Part shown: one piece after another, positions 38,386 to 42,163 of the stretch
Layout: the number at the start of each line of letters is the position of its first letter
How positions within the stretch are numbered: the stretch's first letter is position 1
Origin: an uncultured Collinsella sp.
GTDB lineage: Bacteria > Actinomycetota > Coriobacteriia > Coriobacteriales > Coriobacteriaceae
DNA: 42,163 nucleotides
NCBI GenBank assembly: GCA_958403205.1
Contig: CATXWM010000018.1
Span: forward strand, 1-42,163
Reading direction: 5' to 3'
Translations under genes and position numbers: made by a program
The notes under the pieces: generated by a model
Told to the model about the DNA's origin: nothing
Database searches by the model: none
What the model saw: the letters and a program-made list of their open reading frames with translations, nothing else

Positions 38386-40881
38386 CTATTCGCTACCGTC
38401 CCCAGCGTTTTCGCGGTCGTTGGCAAGCATTGCCGCGCCGGCGACCGTTGTCGCTACGGCGGCGGCAGCGAGCCCGGCGGCGATGCCAGAACCGTCGCCT
38501 GTGCCGGCAAGCTTTTCGCCTGATCCCTTGCGCTTGTTGACCTTACCGTTCTTGTCGGTGCTGCCTGCGTTGGTACCGCTGTCGGTGCCGGCGCCGCCCG
38601 CGCTGCCCGAGGCCGCTACGGCAAAGCTCGCGGCCCCGTTGCTGGCGAGCGTGTAGTTTTGTGCCGCGTCGCCCAAAAGCCCATTCGCGCGCACCCAGTA
38701 CGTTCCTGCGGCAAATGTTTCTCCCTCGGCCATTGCCGTGCCCGGAGCGCCGTCCGCGTCGTGCACAAACTCGAGCTGGGCTGTGCAGGCATCGGTTTCG
38801 AGCTTGCCCTCGAGTGATGCCGCAATCTTGGCGCGCACGTCCTCGCCGGCCTTAAGGCCTTCGAGTCCCTCAAAATGGGGTGTCAGCGCGCGTGGATCGA
38901 TATCGATGGGCACGGAGCCCTGCAGCCCCGTGACGGTCTCGTTACCCAGAGCATCGACATCAACATATTCGATGGCAAACGCATGGCCCGAAGCCGCCAC
39001 GTTGAGTACGTTGCTGCTGTTGACGAGGCGGAAATGGCCCTCGCCAACGGTCTTGCCATCCTGGAATGAGGCATCGCTCAGCGAGTCGCCGTACGTCATG
39101 CGCATGCGGGTCGGGAGATAGTACGGGAGATAGTACGAAGCTGTCTGCTTGTGCTGTGTATCGTAATCGTAATTGCGCTGGTAGATGCTCCGGGCCAGCG
39201 CCGCATCAACAAAGTCGGATGCGATGATGCCAATGTGCTTGAGGTAATCTGACTTCGTATCCTTGTTGTCGCTGGGGTTGATGTACGGGCTCTTGTACAG
39301 ATGCTCGTTGACCACTCGTGCCGAGGTAAAAGGATTGCCTCCGTGCGACAAGCCCGTGCAGCTGGTGTAGTTGATAGACCAGCAACGCTCCTGGACTGGC
39401 ACATTGGCCCCGTCATCGTCCACGACGTCCACCTTGTTGCGCGTGCGCCCGGTCGTTTCCTTCAGCGCATTATCGACCCAACTGAGCTTGTCGGTTCCCG
39501 TGAGTTTGTACTTGTCCTGGGCGTATACCTTGGTGCAATAGGGCTCTTTGTCGCCTGTTTCCCCCGCGGCTTCAAAGCCCCGCGCGTCTTGGACGAGACA
39601 CATAGTGGCGCTGTCGGAGTGAGCCTTGATCTTGTCATCCCATTCGGTAAGGTCGAGGCCCCACGTGTGGCCGCTTACGCTGTCGCCGTCGAGCCTAAAT
39701 CGACGCAGCAGGACGATCTTTCCGCGCACCTCGCCCAGCGTGGGGACGCGGCTCGACGTGTAGAACAGATCGGGGTTATCGGCCATAACCTTGGCGAAAG
39801 CCGTCGTAACACTGTCATCGGTAGCCTCGTCGTTGCCGCGCGATGCGAGCATGATAAGCGCTTCTCTCGGGTTTTCGCTCAAAAACGTTTTAAAGTACCC
39901 GATGACATCGGAGAGATGCAGATAGTACCCGTCTTTTTTGAATAGGTAGAAATCCCCGTGGCAGATACCGGGGTCGTTGCCCTTTCCGAGTCGGATATCA
40001 AAATAGCGGATTCCCTCGAGCAACTGCGTGGGAATGTAATCCTGCTGGCATTTTACTTGCGAGGATTGGGGCTCAGTGTCGTTGTCCACGCTGCAGGTGC
40101 CCGAATCGTGCGTACCCGGGATGCTCAGTTCGTCGAGGTACTTGTCGTCGTCGACGTGGCTCATCCAACATGGCCCATCGACGTAGCTGCTATACGTGAT
40201 CCAGTCGATGCTGCTAACCGTGGCATCGTTCTTTTTCATGTCGTAACCGATAAGTTCGAGCTCCCACGGAATGCTCTCACTCTTATGGCAGATCTTATTG
40301 TTGTCCTGGTCTTTGCCGTTCGATTCTATTGCCAGGTACTTAATGTCTTTTTTCTCGGTTTCTTTCTCGACCGTGCGGTCTCGGATGATATAGGTTCCGT
40401 TTGATTGACGCTCGAACGCAAAAGAGCGGCTGGGCTTGCCGTCATGCTCGCCACTCCATACGTGGATGACCTTTCCATCTTTGTCCGAGTCGCCATCGAC
40501 CGACCAAATGCTGTAGCCCGTCTTCTTGTGCTCTTCGAAATTGAGCAGGGTGCGGATGGCATACCAATTTGTATCGTCATTCTTGGTCGTTACGTTCTCA
40601 AGGATGAGCTTGCTGGACGTGCCGTCATTAAACAGGTGACAGACGTTGCCGATGACGTTGCCGTCTTCGTTGACGCTCGCGGTGCGAAAATAGCCCGCGG
40701 GGCGAAGGCGAATGACGAAATTGTCGAGGCTGACCGACGCTGTGGCAGCGTCGTCTGCAAATGCCGCGTGCACGGGAAGGCCCAATCCCGCGGTTTCGGG
40801 CAGGCTTACAAATGGCGACAATGCTGCGAGTCCTAGGCCCAACGTGAATGCTCGACGGCTGATGGCGTGGTGTTCGGTCAT
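38386..40881 (-). CDS. Tat-exported, wall-anchored PI-PLC-like phosphodiesterase
   Basis: 831-residue surface protein. Residues 1-42 form a twin-arginine signal (SRRAF at 8-12, hydrophobic LGLGLAALSPF, likely cleavage after AFA at 40-42). Residues 45-235 look like a ricin-type beta-trefoil. A PI-PLC X domain follows from about 235: SIPGTHDSGT with the first catalytic His near 257, YFDIRLG, and CHGDFYLF with the second near 307. The C-terminal third resembles a YDG/MBG-type bacterial surface domain (near 690-760). The end has LAGTG at 791-795, a hydrophobic helix and a charged tail, a variant sortase signal. GGAGGAG precedes ATG 40881. The enzyme may cleave phosphatidylinositol or GPI-like lipids; activity is inferred. 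Confidence 0.82.
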   Translation of the reverse strand: MTEHHAISRRAFTLGLGLAALSPFVSLPETAGLGLPVHAAFADDAATASVSLDNFVIRLRPAGYFRTASVNEDGNVIGNVCHLFNDGTSSKLILENVTTKNDDTNWYAIRTLLNFEEHKKTGYSIWSVDGDSDKDGKVIHVWSGEHDGKPSRSFAFERQSNGTYIIRDRTVEKETEKKDIKYLAIESNGKDQDNNKICHKSESIPWELELIGYDMKKNDATVSSIDWITYSSYVDGPCWMSHVDDDKYLDELSIPGTHDSGTCSVDNDTEPQSSQVKCQQDYIPTQLLEGIRYFDIRLGKGNDPGICHGDFYLFKKDGYYLHLSDVIGYFKTFLSENPREALIMLASRGNDEATDDSVTTAFAKVMADNPDLFYTSSRVPTLGEVRGKIVLLRRFRLDGDSVSGHTWGLDLTEWDDKIKAHSDSATMCLVQDARGFEAAGETGDKEPYCTKVYAQDKYKLTGTDKLSWVDNALKETTGRTRNKVDVVDDDGANVPVQERCWSINYTSCTGLSHGGNPFTSARVVNEHLYKSPYINPSDNKDTKSDYLKHIGIIASDFVDAALARSIYQRNYDYDTQHKQTASYYLPYYLPTRMRMTYGDSLSDASFQDGKTVGEGHFRLVNSSNVLNVAASGHAFAIEYVDVDALGNETVTGLQGSVPIDIDPRALTPHFEGLEGLKAGEDVRAKIAASLEGKLETDACTAQLEFVHDADGAPGTAMAEGETFAAGTYWVRANGLLGDAAQNYTLASNGAASFAVAASGSAGGAGTDSGTNAGSTDKNGKVNKRKGSGEKLAGTGDGSGIAAGLAAAAVATTVAGAAMLANDRENAGDGSE

Positions 40882-41186
40882 AACTCCTCCGTTCGCAGGG
40901 TGCGGTTATGCGATAGTTTTGGTCACTATACTGCTCAGATGTTTAAAGATGCTGGTTTAATTGCCTGCGCGGCACAATAAATCGGCGGGCGGACGTGTTG
41001 GGGCGTTTGTCGTTTTCGTACTGTTGCCACATTTGGGGCGGTTCCGACGTCCGGCATCCTCGCGTTCGTCGGCTACAGGCATAAGAAAGGGAGGGTCGGT
41101 TTACCGGCCCTCCCTGGGTACGAAGCGCTGGGGTACCGTCGCTTGTTTGTACTGCGACCGTGTTTTCCGTTGCGCTCGCCAGTCGC
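40882..41186. other. Intergenic region upstream of PI-PLC gene
   Basis: Contains the PI-PLC ribosome site, a TATAGT -10-like hexamer on the minus strand (40930-40925) with no clear -35, and the terminator of the lipoprotein gene (41082-41114). No further gene is seen. Confidence 0.4.
41082..41114 (-). terminator. Terminator after lipoprotein gene
   Basis: A 12-bp stem (41089-41100 with 41103-41114; GGGAGGG and CCCTCCC outer part, one G-T pair) is followed on the minus strand by TTTCTTA. It ends the lipoprotein gene. Confidence 0.7.
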
Positions 41187-41780
41187 TTAGCGCTTGATCT
41201 CGATATCGTCGAGCTTGACGTCCATGGCTTCGGTCTTGGCCTCGGCGATGTCATCGGCAAATTCCAGAGACTTCATCATGGTCTCGACGGCGTCCTTGTG
41301 CTCCTCGACGTTGTCGATACGCACATACACACTGCCCCCGTCAACGTCGGTGAAGTATTCGGTCGTTACGCCGCCCGAGTGCGTGAAGTAGGCACTGCGC
41401 CAGGTCTTGCCGTTGTACTTAACGGGATCGCTCTCGGTCCATCCAGAGTTGGCCTTCCACTTTGCCTCGTAGTCGAACAGCTCGTCGGCGTTCTTGTCAG
41501 GATCGAAGACGGGGATGAAGCGGTCGCTGGCGTGCTCGCTCTCGGTGAACTTAAACTGGGCCCTGTCGGCGGTGTCGCCGGCAACGTCGGTGATCTCGAC
41601 TCCCTCGGGAACCTCGACCTTAAACCAAATGAAGTCGGTCCTCATATCCACGGCTGGCTTTTCTGCGCCGCCGCCACCGCCACTGCCGGTAGCGCCGCCG
41701 CTTCCGCCGCAACCCACCAGGGCAACCGCGGCAAAGAGACTGATGCAGAGGGTGAGAATCGCAAAGGCCTTCTTTTTCAT
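41187..41780 (-). CDS. Secreted lipoprotein of unknown function
   Basis: 197 residues with a type II signal peptide: MKKKAFAILT, a hydrophobic stretch, and lipobox LVGC with Cys24 as the lipidated residue. A Gly/Ser-rich linker (about 25-38) leads to a single acidic domain of about 155 residues with strand-like segments (DFIWFKVEVPEGVEI, GSVYVRIDNV) and a final helix. The domain resembles no family I can name; one possible comparison is small beta-rich lipoproteins annotated as DUF in actinobacteria. GGAGGA precedes ATG 41780. It is a single-gene unit with a terminator behind it. Confidence 0.72.
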   Translation of the reverse strand: MKKKAFAILTLCISLFAAVALVGCGGSGGATGSGGGGGAEKPAVDMRTDFIWFKVEVPEGVEITDVAGDTADRAQFKFTESEHASDRFIPVFDPDKNADELFDYEAKWKANSGWTESDPVKYNGKTWRSAYFTHSGGVTTEYFTDVDGGSVYVRIDNVEEHKDAVETMMKSLEFADDIAEAKTEAMDVKLDDIEIKR

Positions 41781-41852
41781 GGTCGTGTCCTCCTCGATCT
41801 GTAACCGCCCATGGATTACCTGCCTTTACTGTACGCGCGAGCGGCTCGCTCG

Positions 41853-42079
41853 GGTGGGCCATGTGTCCCATTCTGAGGGCTGGAATTGCGCCGACAAGTG
41901 GCAATATGCGCGGGTCCAAAAGAGGGGAGAGCCGATGCTGTCGGCCCTCCCCGGGGTTGGGCGCCCGGTGTTTTAAAGGGGCGCGTGTACGCGGGCGTTG
42001 CCCCAATAGGTTCCTTGTTTATAGATATGTCCCAGTTTGTGACGTCCGGAAGTCCCGAAAGGTGAGCCATGTGTCCCAT
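41853..42079. repeat. Direct repeats in terminal intergenic region
   Basis: GGTGGGCCATGTGTCCCAT (41853-41871) and GGTGAGCCATGTGTCCCAT (42061-42079) are 19-mers differing at one base, in the same orientation, 208 bases apart. The region from 41817 to the window end has no convincing gene; the minus frames here contain no ribosome site I can trust. Confidence 0.55.
41918..41952 (-). terminator. Terminator for a gene beyond the right edge
   Basis: Stem 41924-41935 with 41941-41952 (GGGGAG and GCCGA parts, one A-C mismatch) is followed on the minus strand by TCTTTT. It probably ends a minus-strand transcript entering from outside the window, because no gene in the window lies just upstream on that strand. 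Confidence 0.6.
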
Positions 42080-42163
42080 GTTTGCGTTGGCATGGTCTAT
42101 CGTGTGCCATGGTTGATTTCCGATCTCAGCCGAACACATTGAGCAAATAGGCCGTTCCCGCAC

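Noticed and set aside
1..42163. CRISPR array, tRNA or rRNA genes, insertion sequences
   Set aside because: No regularly spaced repeats, cloverleaf-like segments, rRNA core sequences or transposase motifs were seen on either strand.

Overview
The window looks like a chromosomal core segment of a high-GC, Gram-positive gut actinobacterium of class Coriobacteriia, most likely Collinsella or a near relative. This is an inference from strong G/C third-position preference, AddAB instead of RecBCD, a ruvCAB operon preceded by a Gram-positive LexA-type box, a YerC-type TrpR relative, fhs, a FucO-like lactaldehyde reductase and sortase/Tat-type surface proteins. No rRNA, tRNA, CRISPR array, integrase, transposase or prophage was recognised.

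Layout. (1) 1-5.5 kb: a CPBP membrane protease tail-to-tail with a YgiQ-type radical SAM protein, a DUF1275 membrane protein, and a codon-optimised fucO. (2) 5.45-6.05 kb: a gene-free stretch rich in inverted repeats. (3) 6-10.7 kb: an M42 aminopeptidase, then the sulfur genes mnmA and cysK with a divergent four-cysteine Rrf2 regulator, and a small four-helix membrane protein. (4) 11-25.7 kb: a DNA maintenance block with a YerC-like regulator, addB-addA, dnaE and a SWIM-SNF2 ATPase, all on the plus strand. (5) 25.8-32.5 kb: a superoxide reductase, an apparently inactive NAD-synthetase paralogue, ruvC-ruvA-ruvB under a probable SOS box, and fhs. (6) 32.6-38.3 kb: a membrane protein with a disordered, phosphothreonine-like cytoplasmic tail, a CDF metal exporter, a double zinc-ribbon protein, a probable small structured RNA, a DUF1016/PDDEXK nuclease and a small PH-like protein. 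(7) 38.3-42.2 kb: a Tat-exported, wall-anchored PI-PLC-like protein, a lipoprotein, and an intergenic end with direct repeats.

Functionally, addAB (end resection), ruvCAB (Holliday-junction processing), dnaE and the SNF2 protein suggest a replication/recombination neighbourhood. cysK, Rrf2 and mnmA link cysteine synthesis to tRNA thiolation. Most transcription units end in clear rho-independent hairpins.

The most unusual items are: the NadE-like protein that has lost both catalytic sites; a family of intergenic palindromes with compensated base changes between copies; an unassigned structured RNA with promoter and terminator at 36.46-36.63 kb; a perfect dyad over the ygiQ promoter; and mutually exclusive dyads upstream of fucO. 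I did not find an obvious new multi-gene defence or biosynthetic system.
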